Shown here piece by piece: positions 5,454 through 6,506 of a stretch of DNA of 6,506 bases (position 1 is the first letter of the stretch; each line of letters begins with the position of its first letter). The stretch is from Spirochaetota bacterium (GTDB taxonomy: Bacteria > Spirochaetota > UBA4802 > JAFGJZ01). The stretch covers positions 1-6,506 of the forward strand of contig JAEWVM010000210.1 of the NCBI GenBank assembly GCA_023396615.1, written 5' to 3'. Position numbers and translations under genes: made by a program. The notes under the pieces were generated by a model. The model was not told the origin of the DNA, did no database searches, and saw only the letters and a list, made by a program, of their open reading frames with translations.

Positions 5454-6506
5454 CTAGTTGCGCTTCAGCCTATAATGTCTAACGAGACCTATCATTCCGG
5501 CAAACATGACAATGAGGAGGATGAGTGCTGATGTACTCATCAGCTTGTTTTCCATAATATATCCTGCGATAGATGATGCCGATGCGGCTTGTTCGAAAAT
5601 CCGGTCTGAATCATAACTTCTATACCAGTCGGTATTTGTTTTTCCGCCTGATTTGTACCATTTCACAAAATCAGGATACGCTCTGAAAATGCCGCCCACT
5701 TTTTCTGCCGGCCATACCCAGTCAGAAGGAAGAAGGAGCGCGTAGGTTAGCCCGTTTTTTGCAAAACGGGTTTTCTTATACGGTGTTTTTACAAAACTAA
5801 GGTGTATCTCGTTTGCTGACCTGATCTTTCCTTTTTTGGCATGGTGCGCACCGTTTGCAATCAGATAAGGATCGTACGGAATAGCGCCGATTGTTTTTCT
5901 TTCAAGCGGCTTGCTGAACTCGATTGCCATTTCGTTGACTTTGCCCGGAAGGTACTTGTCGCTTAACCGGGTGTTCCAGCCGTTAGCTATATCCGCTTTA
6001 AGATTTTCTATAAGTGTATAACTCTTGCCGGAGACGTTGACTGCGAATACGGCGCTCTTGTTCGTTCCGGCTGCGAGAACCTGCGAGCGGATTACGATTT
6101 TCGGCACTGTGTTTTCTGATGAAATGAATTCATTTATATCATACTTGATGACAGCATCGTTGAAATCCGCATCACCGATTCCTGGATAGCGGTCTTCAAA
6201 CGCGATTATGTAGGAGTGCTTCTCAACTTTCGCAATTGATTTGTCGGCCGGAAACTCGTCGTTCTCATCAGCGATTCCGTCTCCGTCCTTATCCGCGATT
6301 ATCGATCCGCTGTCTTTTCCTTTTCCGGATTCAGGGGCAATCGGATTAAGTTCAATTGTGCGTACAAGTTCAGAAATTGATGCTATATCATTGCTTTCGA
6401 TATAATATCCTCTCACGGGAGTATAGTTGTCTTTTATGAAAACGATTTCTATCCGTGAGCCTGTATATTGTCCGCTAATAAAAAATTCGGAAATTCCCTT
6501 GCTGTC
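5454..6506 (-). CDS. LruC-domain surface protein with C-terminal membrane anchor, 5' end outside window
   Basis: The frame stays open to the right edge, giving 350 visible residues; the GTG at 6416 is an internal valine in PVRGYY, not a start. Residues 71-90 contain an Asp-rich calcium-binding-like loop, DKDGDGIADENDEFPADKS, similar to thrombospondin type-3 repeats. The LruC domain follows: IAFEDRYPGIGDADFNDAVIKY (101-122), NEIHLSF (232-238), YALLLPSDWVWPAEKVGGIF (255-274), then AYPDFVKWYKSGGKTNTDWY, all strong matches to LruC/DUF4842. LruC was named from a Leptospira outer-envelope lipoprotein recognised in recurrent uveitis; the biochemical role of the domain is unknown. The C terminus is a hydrophobic segment (about 325-342) with a basic tail, RHYRLKRN, so the bulk should be outside the cytoplasm with a C-terminal anchor or sorting signal. 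Any signal peptide lies beyond the window. The strong terminator after the stop suggests it ends its transcript. Confidence 0.9.
   Translation of the reverse strand, partial: DSKGISEFFISGQYTGSRIEIVFIKDNYTPVRGYYIESNDIASISELVRTIELNPIAPESGKGKDSGSIIADKDGDGIADENDEFPADKSIAKVEKHSYIIAFEDRYPGIGDADFNDAVIKYDINEFISSENTVPKIVIRSQVLAAGTNKSAVFAVNVSGKSYTLIENLKADIANGWNTRLSDKYLPGKVNEMAIEFSKPLERKTIGAIPYDPYLIANGAHHAKKGKIRSANEIHLSFVKTPYKKTRFAKNGLTYALLLPSDWVWPAEKVGGIFRAYPDFVKWYKSGGKTNTDWYRSYDSDRIFEQAASASSIAGYIMENKLMSTSALILLIVMFAGMIGLVRHYRLKRN

Noticed and set aside
6414..6416. GTG as start of the LruC-domain gene
   Set aside because: The frame continues without a stop to the window end and no Shine-Dalgarno sequence precedes the codon.

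Overview
The window looks like bacterial chromosome of moderate to low G+C content (about 40% by eye). Several families fit a spirochaete or a relative: an XPB-type DNA helicase, an LPP20-like lipoprotein with a relaxed lipobox, and a LruC-domain surface protein (the domain is named after a Leptospira lipoprotein). No rRNA or other decisive marker is present, so this placement is an inference. I see no mobile element, CRISPR array, tRNA or integration site.

Layout. Positions 1-828 (+) hold the C-terminal half of an XPB/Rad25-like helicase, cut by the window start. Positions 897-2525 (+) encode a radical SAM protein of the B12-binding/DUF4080 type. It meets, tail to tail and with a 4-base overlap, a small stand-alone histidine phosphotransfer (HPt) protein at 2522-2869 (-). 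A strong hairpin terminator (2922-2951) separates HPt from a secreted LPP20-like lipoprotein at 2965-3423 (-). Next is a 572-residue membrane protein at 3598-5316 (-), bounded by its own candidate terminator. A 14-bp perfect hairpin terminator (5398-5430) separates it from a LruC-domain protein at 5454-6506 (-), whose ORF is still open at the right edge.

The most interesting gene is 3598-5316. Its N-terminal half carries PrsW-type intramembrane protease motifs, the middle looks like a degenerate PilZ domain, and the C terminus is a cyclic-nucleotide-binding (CRP-like) domain without a DNA-binding domain. This suggests a membrane protease, or pseudoprotease, gated by a small cytoplasmic ligand. 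The first PrsW motif and the phosphate-binding cassette of the nucleotide domain both deviate from consensus, so activity and ligand are open.

The genes do not form an obvious pathway. Each minus-strand gene except HPt is followed by its own terminator, so most are probably expressed separately. Two themes can be named: envelope (lipoprotein, membrane protease fusion, anchored LruC protein) and signalling (HPt, cNMP/PilZ-like module). Any functional link among them is inference. No gap between genes exceeds 300 bases; the longest is 3424-3597.
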